DNA of 64,000 nt from Triplophysa rosa (taxonomy: Eukaryota > Chordata > Actinopteri > Cypriniformes > Nemacheilidae), in contig NC_079893.1 in the NCBI RefSeq assembly GCF_024868665.1, positions 7,155,485-7,219,484 of the forward strand. The letters are read 5' to 3'. Below are positions 1 to 11,205 of the stretch, one piece after another (position 1 is the stretch's first letter; every line of letters begins with the position of its first letter). The notes beneath the pieces were generated by a model, which worked only from the letters and a program-made list of their open reading frames with translations, searched no databases and was not told the origin of the DNA. Made by a program: the position numbers and the translations under genes.

Positions 1-1020
1 AGACGCGTAATACGTCTTCTTATGTCAGTTACAAAGCGATCTTACAGCTGTCAACATCCAAAAGAAACTGACCTTAAGGAAAAACATCAAGAGGGAAAGA
101 GTAGCTGCGGAACGGCCAGCCATCTGTCACGGAGCCGGATTAGTGATGTCTTCTGTGAATGATGAGAAAAACAAAGAGGAGAACCCCCGTGTTAATGGAA
201 ATGACATTCGTTTTAAAGTTATTAGTGATGATGGCGCAGGAATAGAGGACACTGATCTCAGACAATGAGAATATCAATACCGCGAAGAGTCGATACGGAT
301 TTCTGCCAGTCTGTTGCACTCACACTCCTAGGATTTTAAAAAGATGAAGGGATAAAAATAATTGAAGTCAAAGTTACAGCTTTACAACCATGTGGTAGAA
401 TGATTTTAGCAAATTATCGGGAAATATTTATCCCGAATAATTACAGCATGATTTAAAGAAAAACGCAGAAAAGATTCATGTCATAAGTTCATCATACGCT
501 ATACTAAAATACACAGCATCTAAACAACATGGCAACACATGTGACACAAGTGATGGAAAAGAAAACTATGAAACAATTTGTCATCCTCGTAACAACTGTA
601 CCGACTGTTTCCTTCATTTGCAGTATCCATTTCATTTCTCTCCCTTCAGGTAGACTCCCGGTGACTATTTCATGACGCTTTTCCTTCATTCTTTATATCC
701 ATCAGTCACACAAGTTATGCCACCCGGCAGCCCTCGAGCTCTCACTGTCAATCCCAAAAATGTCAAGGGGAAAAATGGTCTGACCTTGTTTTTCTTCAAC
801 ATCCAAAACATCAGTCTGTTTTCAGCGAACATGCGAAATAAACATTTATCATCATTGCACACCAGTAACCTGAATGTATGTGTGTGCGTAACGCGCGTGT
901 CTACACAATATCACAAGAAACACATTCAAAAGACATTTTTTCAAAGAAGGTTTTTGTGAGGGTGTGTAGTAAACTGTATCTTAGTATGAAAAATTAGGAA
1001 ACCATTTAAAAAAATCTGTT
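1..1020. other. unique DNA, no gene recognised
   Basis: I see no splice-flanked exon, long ORF or transposon end here. The short ORFs lack any protein-like composition. The stretch could be intergenic or intronic. Confidence 0.5.
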
Positions 1021-1215
1021 TTCTTACATTTTTGTATCATTCTGTGAACTACTAACAATATTTATCCCAAATTTCAAATAAAATATTGTTTCTATTTGCA
1101 TATATTTGCAGAATATGAAAACTGGAGAAACAGGACGAAATAACAGAAAATATGCTGATTTTTTTCAGACCTCAAATGCTGCAAAGAAAGCAAGCTCATA
1201 TTCACTTTTAAGCAA
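1021..1215 (+). repeat. dispersed repeat, copy 1 of an inverted pair
   Basis: About 190 bp here reappear on the opposite strand at 4625-4815. Shared blocks include TTCTGTGAACTACTAACAAT, TTTCTATTTGCAT, TGGAGAAACAGG and TTTTTTCAGACCTCAAAT. The sequence resembles an abundant cyprinid non-coding repeat, but I do not recognise its class. Confidence 0.6.
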
Positions 1216-2054
1216 CACAACAGTCATATTTGACATTTTATTTATGAAACGTTTAAATCTTTTTTTATATGATAACCTTGATTTTTATCAGTTTTCATGT
1301 CTTGTCTTGTCATGCTGTCAGTTTTCACATTGCTGTTGGATGATTTTATGTCAATCCTGTGGTTTGATTTTGTAGAAATTTAACAGACACTGGACTGGAA
1401 TGGCCACAATACATCTAGATATGCTGAATAAATGAACATTTCTGTGGCTGTATATATGCATACTTACTCCTGGCAGACATTTTTAATATAGTCTTACTGA
1501 AAATACTATTTTTTAATTCCCTTATATACAGTAGGCCTGTTTAACCCATACGGGAACAACTAAAACAGATGCTTTTAATGACTTGGTTCGATGAAAAAAA
1601 TGGCTACATAGTTATATATCAACAGACAGTGAGATTCACGCTTCAGTAGGTATTGTTGTCATAAAACACTTGTCATCTCATAACCGAGTTCCGTGATTCA
1701 GTATAAACAAAAAATGACAGGGAGCCGAGTACCCATCCCTATGGAGCTCCAGCAGCAAGCATGTCTGCAACTGACCGGCAGGAACTACCCTCTGGGCAAG
1801 ACACTGAACCAAGAGACTCCAGCCAGAACAAGTGACAGCCTTTTACTTAGCTACATCTTAAAGGAACAGTTCACACAACAATAAAAAGAATGTCTTTCAC
1901 CCTTGTCATAACTGTATATTTGTATTTCTTTTGAAGAATCGCCAAGGACCATTTATAAGCTGTAAAGTAAATGTTTTCATATAAACACAGCTGTTCAGAT
2001 GATTTGAAACCACTTCTGTTTTTTACATTTATATTTTAAGAAAAAAATCACAAG
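1216..2054. other. unique DNA, nothing recognised
   Basis: AT-rich sequence with no supported gene. A 63-codon ORF at 1693-1884 (+) has no splice context or family resemblance. Confidence 0.45.
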
Positions 2055-2335
2055 AGCTGGGGCCTCATTTATAACCGTATAACTTCCTCCGCAAAAGATG
2101 GGATTTATAAAACAACTTGACGGGAACGTTTGCACACCTGCACGCAAACTCTAACCCATGCGTACACACATTCTGGAGACAAGGGAAATTGGCGACACAA
2201 ATGGCGAGTTGAACTCAAGTCAGACTACAGAAAGTAGGCTAAATGTTAGAAGAACGATTATAAGTATTAATGCCTCAACAACCAAGAATGTTGCTGTCAG
2301 ATAATGTTCCCCTGTAGTGAATGAGAAAAAAGAAA

Positions 2336-2402
2336 GCTGAACCTCAATCCAACAACCTGCTGCCTTTAAAGCCAATTCACTAACCACTGGACCACTGGGC
2401 CT
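2336..2402 (-). repeat. tRNA-like (SINE-like) fragment
   Basis: On the minus strand the segment contains GTGGTCCAGTGGTTAG, close to a tRNA A-box region, followed by a degraded B-box-like GGATTGAGGTTC. It has no intact cloverleaf and no 3' tail, so I take it as a weak SINE relic rather than a tRNA gene. Confidence 0.25.
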
Positions 2403-2610
2403 TATATTTGGGACCTGATTGAATGTGGATCCTTTGAAGGCTTTACGTTGCTAGTCATAGCAGGGGAAACGGTATCTGATGGCTGATGATGTTACTGTCA
2501 GATTTCGTTCCCCGTGTGGTTCATTAGATAGAAAGTTCATACTTGTCTCACATGAACTTTGCTGACTTTTAACAAGAAAAATCTTCCTTTTGTGCGTGCA
2601 CACACTCTAA

Positions 2611-2881
2611 AGGTCTTTGCACATACAGTCCGAAATTTTCGTATGCGTTTTTCGTATTTGGCTCTTGTTTGTACGGTGTCTCTGAATTGTTAAAAAAGGC
2701 CACTCAAAATGCTTGACGGATGCGAAAAAGGCAGAAAATCGAACCCGATCCGAATTTTTTTATGACGGATGAAAATATCGGAGGCAGTGTGTAAATGTGA
2801 TTGACATAACGTGAGGTCGTATTTATTTTTTAACGTGCAGAAATTTTGGACGTAAATTTCGGACTCAATGTGCAATGGGCT
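2611..2881. mobile_element. 271-bp MITE, TAA target site (PIF/Harbinger-like)
   Basis: The left end AGGTCTTTGCACATACAGTC is matched on the other strand by AGCCCATTGCACATTGAGTC, and both continue CGAAATTT. TAA lies on both sides (2608-2610 and 2882-2884). A three-base TWA target is typical of PIF/Harbinger elements. It has no coding capacity. Confidence 0.6.
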
Positions 2882-2884
2882 TAA

Positions 2885-3391
2885 CACCGCATCCTAACCA
2901 AATGCAATGCAATGAAATTCCTGCGATAAGCAATTTGTTTGTCCATACCGAACACGAAAAAGGGGCGGGACGTGACAATAAATCACAAAACACAGCCAAT
3001 CACAGTTTTTCTCTGTCCACGCACCCTCTCGCGCTGCAGCCAAAGAGTGCACATAGAGAGATGCGCCCTGTTCTCATGACTTCAGTGATGCCTCACCGGA
3101 CGCTATGCTATAATTTCAGAATCTAAATGTATGTAATCAAACGTATCTAGCCTGTCCTCATCCAGGTTTGGCGATTAATATTCATGAGGTGCAGAACTTA
3201 CATCGAATGAGATCGTTGTGTGGGCGGAGCTGTCATCCGCGACGTCGCAGAAAGAGAACCCGTTTCTAAAATAGAAACGGCCGTTGCGCAGCGCTGTAGC
3301 AGCTAGTTAGGACAAAACCTCTGATTAATATGAAAAAGATACCTTTTATCGCGTGTCGCGGCGTCACATTGCATTTGGTTAGGCCACAGTG
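2885..3391. mobile_element. 507-bp MITE, TAA target site, abutting the previous one
   Basis: Terminal inverted repeats of 25 bp with 21 matches share the core CCTAACCAAATGCAATG. TAA flanks both ends (2882-2884 and 3392-3394). The left TAA is also the right TAA of the 2611-2881 element, so the two insertions share one target copy. Non-coding. Confidence 0.6.
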
Positions 3392-3432
3392 TAAGGATGA
3401 AATCCACGCAAAGTTTTATAAATGAGACCGCA

Positions 3433-4208
3433 GGACACTTCAAAAACCTCAGCTTTAATTCACATTTAACTTTCCAGTTCTTAGGTTCTACCCTCTGCTT
3501 CTTACATGCCAGTGTCAGATGTGGCGTTTTCTTTCAAGATCCACAAAAGGAGCACCAAAAAAGGCCAGCATCTTCACTACTGCAGATGAAAGTGGCACTT
3601 GGCGTGTATTGCTCAAGCTGCCAGTTTAGAACCAGTGAAGGGTCTGTTGCTCAAATTAAAAACTCTTGATGCACTTGCCCTCCTGTTGTTGTGCATCAAA
3701 GCTGTCCACTTCTGTGGCCTGGTAGGCACTTCTGTGGCCTGTGGCCTTTAGAAACTTTTGAAGGGTGATGTAAGAGTACAAATTGTTTCGACAGGGTTTT
3801 TAAATGCTGGAATGCATATTTTCATTTGGCTGTAAACAGACTGAAATCGGGTAACCATAGCAACAGTATGCTGCTCATTAAGTTTTTGACAGGAACATTA
3901 ATCGGATACATTGACACTTTTAATAATAAGTAAATATTGATTTACATAATACATGTTATAGCTAGCTGTGCTCTGGGTCCTCACAAAACATACAGACGGT
4001 GAAATAATTAAGAGACTACACCAAATTTTAATTTAATCAGCATTTCTTGATGTATTGTGGTCATTCCAGTCCGGTGTCTGTTGAATTTCAACAAAATCAA
4101 ACCTCAGGAGTTACATACTGTAAAGTCATCCAACAGCAATGTGAAAGATTGACAGCACGACAAGACATGAAAACTGTGATAAAAATGCAAGTGATTTTTT
4201 TCCTAAAT
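3433..4208. other. unique DNA
   Basis: Nothing recognised except a small local duplication of CACTTCTGTGGCCT-type sequence near 3706-3745. Confidence 0.4.
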
Positions 4209-4216
4209 GGACATAC

Positions 4217-4593
4217 TAGGGCTGTGAAGCAATTACAATTTTTAATCCAATGAATTACATGATGTTGCATTTAATTAATCTAATTAATCGCAAATTAATT
4301 ACACATCACATTTGGGGACAAAATATCATTTAAAGCCAGAATATAAGACAATACAGAAAGTAGCTTCAGGTGTTCAGAAGCTAAAACGGCCATTTTTTCA
4401 GAAGCCGAATTACTATAACGAAAGACCAAGGCTGCGTTTCCCGATAACGTTGTCTCTTAGTGCGTACGAAGACTCTAAAGGTACACCTTAACCCAAGTTA
4501 TACTTCTGGGGAATAAGGGAATTTACATGCGCTAAAAATATTAATCGTGTTAATTTTACATAATTATAATCACGCATTAAATGCACAGCCCTA
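4217..4593. mobile_element. 377-bp hAT-type MITE (TAGGGCTGTG ends)
   Basis: Ends are TAGGGCTGTG and CACAGCCCTA. The flanks GGACATAC and GCACATAC form an 8-bp target duplication with one mismatch, typical of hAT elements. The interior is AT-rich and non-coding, with TTAATTAATC-type motifs. Confidence 0.75.
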
Positions 4594-4611
4594 GCACATA
4601 CAGTATATTAC

Positions 4612-4820
4612 TGTTTTATTGCTTAAAATATGAACTTGTTTTCTTTGCAGTATTTGAGGTCTGAAAAAATACAGAGCGATCTTTTTTGCTATTTTGACCT
4701 GTTTCTCCAGGCTTCATTTTCTGCAAATAGATGCAAATAGAAACATAAAAAATAGACATTTGGGAGAAATATTGTTAGTAGTTCACAGAATGAAACAAAA
4801 ATAATCCTTTTACCTCAACA
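4612..4820 (-). repeat. dispersed repeat, copy 2 of an inverted pair
   Basis: Reverse-complement copy of the repeat at 1021-1215. Read on the minus strand it contains TTCTGTGAACTACTAACAAT and CTGGAGAAACAGG. Confidence 0.6.
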
Positions 4821-6082
4821 CATACCTATAAATAGTAAATTCAGAAAAACTGAAAGTGGTCTTTGAAATGGTCTCTTGTTTCCATGGCTATATTTCTTTA
4901 ACTCAGAAACCCATATCCAATAGCTAATATTTTAAAGTCCACCGCCCTAAAGGTTTTCATTTACATGCTGGTTACTTGTCTGATTGCTTGTCACAAATTA
5001 AATATGCTAAAACATACCAACTTCCTGGTTCCCCAGATTTAGCTATTTTTCAATTTCAAAAGTTAATTTTTATTTTTCAGTCAATAGTGTAAGAGACTTG
5101 TCAGATAAAGAATTCAATTAATTTGAATAGTAAATAATTAAATAGTAAAAAACGGATGGTAATAAAGCAATTTACTATAATAAGGAATACCGTTTAAATA
5201 AGTTCACTGCATTAAAGCAAACTTAACCTGGCAAACGGAGTAAAACCAATCACACTGTCATAATATTGTCCAAAGGATTTTTCATTTAAGAAAATATCTT
5301 TTTATTTTAGATAGTTTTCTTCACCTGACAGAAACGACAATAACTTGAGCGACATCCATTATACGCTTACGTAGTGTTTTGTCATGACGACCTAGGGAAT
5401 ACTGTATAAGTACTGTACAATTTGTACATTATGTATGTTATGTGACAGTCTAGCGGTATAGTTCTTGTAATCTGTAGCCTACATGCTCTAACCAAGCAAA
5501 ACTAAAACAGACGGACAGTGATTACAATGCATTTTTATTAGCATCCTCTTATGAGAAACATGAATTCTCCTTACATGAGGCTAGTTTAAGTTTCATTTCA
5601 AGGTTTGACCTGATCAGATTTTGCATACAATAATCGTGAAACTTAAAACTTTTGAAAGCTGCATTTAAACTGCAACACAAATCTGAAAGGGCACATCATT
5701 CTATTTGAATGGCGTGATGCTTCTGGCTACAGTCTATCATCTGACTCAAAAAATAAATGAAATCCTGACGGATATGAGAAACAGAGACAAAAAATTGAAA
5801 CTGAGGTGATGGAGTGCGATAAATGGTGAGGAGGAGATGCTGGAAGGAGGAGGGACGAGAGAGAGATCAGGGAGCAGATCATTAGTGGCTCAGATGAGTG
5901 TTCTGAGAGCCATGTGAGACGGTCTGAGGGTGAGAAAGAGAAAACTTCCAGACAAAAATGTCAAACAACTTCAATCGTCAGATGAAAACTGCCAACTTGA
6001 AAATCAACAGTGTTAAATGCCACACTGACCTCAAGTCTCAAGAAAAAAGGGACCTTGTGGCCCTCTTATCACAGGGCATTTG
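4821..6082. other. unique DNA with a purine-rich tract
   Basis: No gene seen. About 5800-5955 is strongly purine-rich (GAGGAGGAG and GAGAGAGA runs). The rest is AT-rich without recognisable repeats. Confidence 0.4.
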
Positions 6083-6407
6083 ATGGGATAGTTCACACAA
6101 AAAAGAAAATTCTGTCATCATTAACCCACCATTTTAAACATGTATGACTTACTTTCTTCTACAGAACACAAAAGAAGACATTTTGAAGAATGTTGGTAAC
6201 CGAACGACGGCGGTACCCATTCATTTCTATTGTATACACACAAAACCAATGCAAGTTAATGGGTCCTGCTGTTGTTTGGTTACCAACGTTCTTCAAAATA
6301 TCGTTTTTTGTGTTCTGCAGAAAAACAAAAGTCATACAGGTTAGAAATGGCAAGAGGGTGAGTAAATGATGACAGAATTTTCATTTTTGGGAGAACTAAC
6401 ACTTTAA
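6083..6407. mobile_element. Angel-like fold-back MITE
   Basis: Starts with GGGATAGTTCAC, has AATTCTGTCATCATT on the left and the mirrored AATGATGACAGAATTTTCAT on the right, and ends next to TTAA. The middle folds back on itself: AGAAGACATTTTGAAGAATG pairs with TTCTTCAAAATATCG. This is the layout of the Angel family as I recall it. ORFs in both strands here are by-products of the hairpin. Confidence 0.75.
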
Positions 6408-7271
6408 ACATCATTCCCACTTGCTTTCCTCCTCAGAGGGCCCTGGGTACTGAAAATCGCCTGCTTTTTTCTAATCGAAGTTTTCAGAGATACACACAAT
6501 AATAAAACACCAAGATTTCACATCACATGCGCTGAACGAACAAACATCACTTTTCACACATTTCAGACAGATTTTAATGGAGGGTCTGTTGACGTTGAAA
6601 GAGAACGGCCAAGGGCTAAACCAATTTTGTTATCTCCCCTTCAATTTTTCATAGCTTGAAATTTTGATGCGGTTCCCGCTGCAACTTTCTCCTTTGAAAA
6701 ACGACTCAACGGTTACAAATAAACATGAATGGGAAAATAAGATCTGTAGTGGAGATTTTAAAGTGCAAGGAAATGTATGCCCATCAAAAGATGTCAAACA
6801 AATCTTATGGAATTACCAGGGGCTCCTGGGAAGGATTTTACTCCGTGCTGTGCTAAACCTAACACGTTTCATTCGAGTTGTACGATTAAGTAACTCATTG
6901 CATAAATAAATCATATCAAAGTAACATTTAAATCAACCAAAGCTCTTCTAAACACTCCGAAAGGCCTCCCGACGGAGTTCCTGTGTCTTAAGCATACTGA
7001 CACGCGGGGATATTTTCAGTGATTACAGACATTAAGGATGTTAGTATTACCCGCCAAACTGGGTCAGGAAGCATTCTGCGTCTAACGCATGACTGTCTTT
7101 GAAATGTGTGCTTCTGAGAAAAAAGCTGGCTCTTTCTAGAACACATAATGGACTATTTTCCTATTCAGGCCAATGGTTGAATACACATAAATAATGTGCT
7201 GAGATGCATTTGTGTATTTTTTCTTCTTTTATTAAGAACGCACAGGTTAGAATTTTTAAGGTCTGTATTTA
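6408..7271. other. unique DNA
   Basis: No supported coding or repeat feature. An 81-codon ORF at 6664-6909 (+) shows no family signature. Confidence 0.4.
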
Positions 7272-7314
7272 TAGGAGTTCACCTTCAAAATGAAAATTCT
7301 GTCATCATTTACAC

Positions 7315-8120
7315 TAGTGATGCGCGGGTCGTCTCATAACCCATAACGGGTTGGGGCGGGTAAAGAAATTGTCACTTTATTTGCGGGGCGGGTCCTTAAA
7401 AACTAAATAAAAAAAACATGTACGTTGTGTGCAATTCCCTATAGCCTATATTAAATATTTGGGAATATATATTTTCATATTTTATTAGGTTCTTCGATAA
7501 GGTTACAATACCTACGTAGCTAGCAACGTAACTTTCGTGATGTCCCCAAACCAAACACGTCACGAAAGCAACAAACAGCTCCCGCCGCCAGCCACACAAC
7601 AACAAAAACAAACGGAGAAATAAAAGTGAAGATGGAAGACGAGGTGCGGGAGAAATTAAGGTCGGGAACTTACATCATTAAAAGCAAAGAAGGTCAAGCT
7701 GCTAAATCTAATGTTTGGGACCGGTGTCCTGAAATTTCATCCTACCCATCGGATTATCCTACCAGGCATGCGCACATCAATGTTACGTCATTTTTTTGCA
7801 CTATAAAATCATCCTACCTGTTTATTTTATACTGCTACGGGAATCTGATAATGTATTTCCGTTGTTAAATCATTTTGCATATTTATTTAATACTTGTAGT
7901 ACAATTTGATAGGGTATTGCTACGTGAAGTGCAAGTTTCTATGGTTCATAAGAGTATGTTGTTGCCAGTTTACAGGGCGATGTAATCTAATGGCTGTTTC
8001 AAAGCACGCGGGGCGGGTTGTAAAAATAGATACAGTGGTGCGGGGCGGGCTGGGGCAGTTCATATAATTTCATAAAGCGGGACCCGCGGGTTAAAAAAAT
8101 CCTTTTCCCGAGCATCACTA
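7315..8120 (+). mobile_element. 806-bp internally deleted hAT element
   Basis: Ends TAGTGATGCGCGGG and CCCGAGCATCACTA are inverted repeats. Flanks ATTTACAC and ATTTGCAC are an 8-bp target duplication with one mismatch. The subterminal regions are rich in GGGCGGG and CCCGCGGG runs. It holds only the start of a transposase-like gene (7632-7868) and so could not move by itself. Confidence 0.75.
7632..7868 (+). pseudogene. hAT transposase N-terminal remnant (BED-finger-like start)
   Basis: The reading frame opens MEDEVREKLRSGTYII and continues KSKEGQAAKSNVWDRC, a stretch resembling the first strand of a BED zinc finger (S-x-VW) near the N terminus of many hAT transposases. After about residue 40 the sequence stops looking protein-like and ends at a stop near 7868. 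None of the rest of the finger, the catalytic RNase H-like fold or the dimerisation domain is present. I start at the second ATG (7632) because protein-like sequence begins there. It lies centrally inside the 7315-8120 element, as expected for a deletion derivative. The family call rests on position and one short motif. Confidence 0.45.
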
Positions 8121-8571
8121 ATTTGCACGCCCTCTTGTCATTTCGAACCTGTATTACTTTCTTTCTTCTGCAGAAAACAAAAGAAGATATTTTGAAAAAT
8201 GTTGGTAACAGACCAGTACAGCCCCCAATTCACTTCTATTGTAAACAATGCAAATGAATGGGGGGCTGTTAACAACATTCTTCAAAATATCTTTTGTGTC
8301 CTGCGGTCATACAGTCATACAGGTTTGAAATGACAAGAGAGTGAGTAAATGATGACAGAATTTTCGTTTCAAAGGTGAACTACTCCTTTAAACGCTTTTC
8401 AAGAAACAAGCACACATTGAATTAAAATTGTGCATTTATAAATAATTCAAAACACAAACATTCTTTGAAAGTGCAAATATACACAAAATTACAGAACGAA
8501 CCATAGTTTTTGCTACTTTTTGTTAGCGAAAAAAACAAGAATCAAAGAGACGGAAATATTCTCTGTCTTAA

Positions 8572-9291
8572 TTAAAGGGGTGGTGCAACGGTGTGTCATG
8601 CATTCTGACTTCTTTACAATGTTAAACGTGCTGTCTTCTCATGCTTAACATGGTCATCTTGTCAAAAAACGAGTTGGGCGTATTACGTAGTATTTCTGTG
8701 CTCGATACACTCCCCCAGCGATCGTACAGGTTTTGGAAAGTTTTTTATGAACATATAAAACTGTTTCGTAACAATTTTTCTTAGTCCCTTATTGGACAAT
8801 TCTCCCGGAAAAGCACGCGGCAGCAAGGAGAGCAGGAGAAGGAGCATGCGCAGACGTCACTTTCACTTGTGTGCAGGAGAGAGAGAGAGAGAGAGAGAGC
8901 ATACGTTTGCGAAGTTCAGGTGTTTGTTTGTTCTCTGCATTTGGGTGATGAATGTTATATAAACGGTGGATATAACGCTGGATTTGGAGATCGTTTGAAA
9001 CTGATATATGGAGCCGTCCCAGCGCTAAAAGATGCCGGACATGAACCGCAAGCGGTGAGTGAAACTGATGTCTGTGTTTTGTTGGCAATGTGTGCGCACG
9101 TGCTTTAGTTCAGCCTACCCCTCCCCCCCGCACATGCCGTATGCTTTCGGAAAAAATACAGCTGTATCTATCTTTTATAAATGTAATCAAACTAAATACT
9201 CTTCGAAGATACGAAGTATGCAATACTACTCTATAGGTACTCAAGATTAATATGAGATTGGTAGAAACCGCGTGTGTTAGGGCCGCTTTAA
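8572..9291 (+). mobile_element. TTAA-flanked, THAP-carrying element, copy 1 (Kolobok-like)
   Basis: Bounded by TTAA at 8572-8575 and 9288-9291, with ends TTAAAGGGGTGGTGC and GGGCCGCTTTAA. It is clearly homologous, in the same orientation, to 27718-28536; for example both contain GTCATGCATTCTGACTTCTT and ATACTCTTCGAAGATACGA. A THAP-domain exon remnant lies at 8938-9054. THAP coding plus a TTAA target is the pattern known for Kolobok transposons. A (GA)n run occupies 8877-8899. Confidence 0.65.
8938..9054 (+). pseudogene. THAP-domain exon remnant, copy 1
   Basis: The frame reads VCSLHLGDECYINGGYNAGF and then GDRLKLIYGAVPALKDAGHE. It holds the C-x2-H zinc-ligand pair (VCSLH) and an AVP motif like the AVPTIF end of THAP domains. 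The segment is flanked on the right by a donor-like GTGAGT (9055-9060). The left acceptor reads CTCTG where copy 2 has CACAG, so the acceptor AG looks mutated. The first half of the THAP finger is missing or scrambled. It is a 117-nt piece, the same length as in copy 2. THAP domains bind DNA at transposon ends; here only a fossil is left. Confidence 0.6.
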
Positions 9292-9869
9292 CATTTCAAA
9301 CTGCATTGTGGCTGTCATTGAATATGCTGTCTCAGCTTTCCGGCAGAAGCAGAGGTTATACACGCACAGGTCAAAAGAAACAACCTCACACGTGTCTAAC
9401 TCCATTTCTTCCATTCAGACTCGATGGAACCATCCTGACGTTCGCTCATCCCCCATTTTCCAAGCTCTTTCATTCTCTCGTATGAAACGTGAGCTGTTCA
9501 GGTGCTCGCGAGCAGCAACCACACTGTAATGCTGGATTAATATTTAAAGACACGGTGGTCTATCGATCATGTGACTTGCTGGACATGCACAAGCTCTCGA
9601 AAAAGGTGCAAACGATACAGAGAACATTGTCGAAATGAACAGGCTCATGCAAACGTAGACATCATATTGTGTACTTTTATTAACAGTGCACATACTGTAT
9701 AAGTTACCCCATGAAGTATTTATGCCATACATACGTTTGTATGGATGTTGTTTTATCAAGATGTTAGATTATTTATTTTAGATTATCAATACTATATAAA
9801 CCTGTTTGTATCAGCGCTCACTGCATTGGCACCCTCTTCCCGTTTTAGTCTTGTGCATTTAACTCAGGT
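9292..9869. other. unique DNA
   Basis: Overlapping ORFs of 71-77 codons at 9252-9529 (+) and 9544-9759 (-) lack family signatures or splice context. Nothing else was recognised. Confidence 0.4.
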
Positions 9870-10010
9870 CGAGACTAGCACAGTTGTCCATGCACATGCT
9901 TCAGATATGAGCTGTCGGCCCATAGGGACCCAGGTTTGAGTCTAACCGATCCCATGCAACCTCTGTCACTCCCTATTCCATATGCATTCTACTGCCCTGT
10001 AACAATACAA
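9870..10010 (+). repeat. tRNA-derived SINE-like remnant
   Basis: Contains CAGATATGAGCTGTCGGCCC followed by GGGACCCAGGTTTGAGTC, a B-box-like sequence, then CCGATCCCATGCAACCTCTG and CACTCCCTATTCC. This order matches my recollection of a common cyprinid tRNA-derived SINE. The 5' A-box region is poorly preserved. Confidence 0.4.
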
Positions 10011-10148
10011 ATAATTCATACCAGGTCATGTAAATTCATTTCAAACTCACACCTTCGCATGTGTCTCCATACATCCACCCTAAAAGTTTCATTTGGCACC
10101 AGTTGGTAAAAACAAGTTGGTTATAAGTAACTGCAGAAATGGCTGCTA

Positions 10149-10271
10149 AAGGGATAGTTCACCCCAAATGAAAATTCGGTCTTCAAAATATCTTCTTTTG
10201 TGTTTTGCAGAAGAAAGTAAGTCAAATGACAACAGGGTAAAGACAGAATTTTCATTTTTGGGATCCTTTAA
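10149..10271. mobile_element. shortened Angel-like MITE
   Basis: AAGGGATAGTTCACCCC at the left, CAGAATTTTCATTTTTGGG at the right, TTAA at 10268-10271. The central hairpin is mostly deleted, leaving about 120 bp. Confidence 0.7.
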
Positions 10272-11085
10272 AGGATATTTTTTAACTAATGTCTAGCACA
10301 GTGTACATCCAACAGGGGGCTTCAATGGGCTTGCGATTTCCATGATGACTTAAAATCAGATGGATATTTTTAGCGATTGGTTATTTTTACATCATATACA
10401 TATACTGTATATACACAAGTACCCTCCCTGTCAAAAGCATCTAACAAATGAATAAATGTAAATGAAATATACATCTATCTAGTAAAGGCTAGTTATGCGA
10501 AGCTGTAGAATATTTTGTGTGTAGAAATTGTGAGGGGTGAGGGTGGCTTTCAATGTTGTGGTCAAATAGGTTGCGATCCACTAGTCTTGTTTCATGACCC
10601 GTGCTTTGATATGCTGATATATCAAATGATGCTGAAGTGTCCAGATACTTGTTATGTATGATGTATGGTATATGAATGAGAGGATGTCTCCTGCTTTTCA
10701 TCTGCCATTCAATCAGTGCTCATTACGGAGTCTTTTGAAGCATGTGCTCAGTGTTGCTTTTAATGAGGCTCCACACACACATAGAGAGAAAGTTCTATGC
10801 AGGAGGTCCTCCCTGTCAAATGTGCAAATACATACATGTGCGTATGAGCGAGTGGTACATTTATGAAATACAAACACAAAGATTGAGCTCATCGCTTTTT
10901 AAAAAAAAGATTTTTTAAGCACTGTTTTGTAAGTTTGGGATTTGTGTTTATTTAATGTGCTGTTTTTGTGTGATCGTGGCGTTTGGCTGAAAGAGCAGGA
11001 ACAGGAAATAGTGCAGATGGTGCTGACTGACTCTGGCACTGCGGAGAGCAATCATGCTGATCAGCGCTAGTGGCAAAAACACCGG
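10272..11085. other. unique DNA
   Basis: No supported gene or repeat. The stretch leads into the long CA microsatellite. Confidence 0.4.
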
Positions 11086-11129
11086 ACACACACACACACA
11101 CACACACCACACACGCACACGCGCACGCG

Positions 11130-11203
<74 letters not shown>
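11086..11203. repeat. (CA)n microsatellite
   Basis: About 118 bp of almost pure CA with a short GCGCAC-containing interruption near 11115-11131. It produces false Cys-Val ORFs on the minus strand. Confidence 0.95.

Positions 11204-11205
<2 letters not shown>

Larger units (their letters stand above)
2057..3432. mobile_element. old DNA-transposon-like repeat with CTCATTTATAA ends, invaded by two MITEs
   Basis: The left end reads GGGGCCTCATTTATAACC near 2060. The right end reads TTTTATAAATGAGACCGC near 3411-3430, which is its inverted counterpart. No clean target duplication was found, so the class is open. Two MITEs with TAA target sites lie inside (2611-2881 and 2885-3391). Without them the element would be about 600 bp. 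Confidence 0.5.
7272..8391. mobile_element. Angel-like MITE split by a hAT insertion
   Basis: The left part 7272-7314 has AGTTCACCTTCAAAATGAAA and TTCTGTCATCATTTAC. The right part 8121-8391 has the remaining arms and ends GAACTACTCC next to TTAA (8388-8391). Removing 7315-8120 and one 8-bp target copy gives a normal-length element of about 300 bp. Confidence 0.75.

Noticed and set aside
6144..6353. Mirror-image ORFs on both strands with similar proteins
   Set aside because: They arise from the hairpin of an Angel-like MITE; the similarity of the two products reflects the inverted repeat.
10948..11202. Cys-Val repeat ORFs of 82-84 codons on the minus strand
   Set aside because: They are translations of the CA microsatellite.
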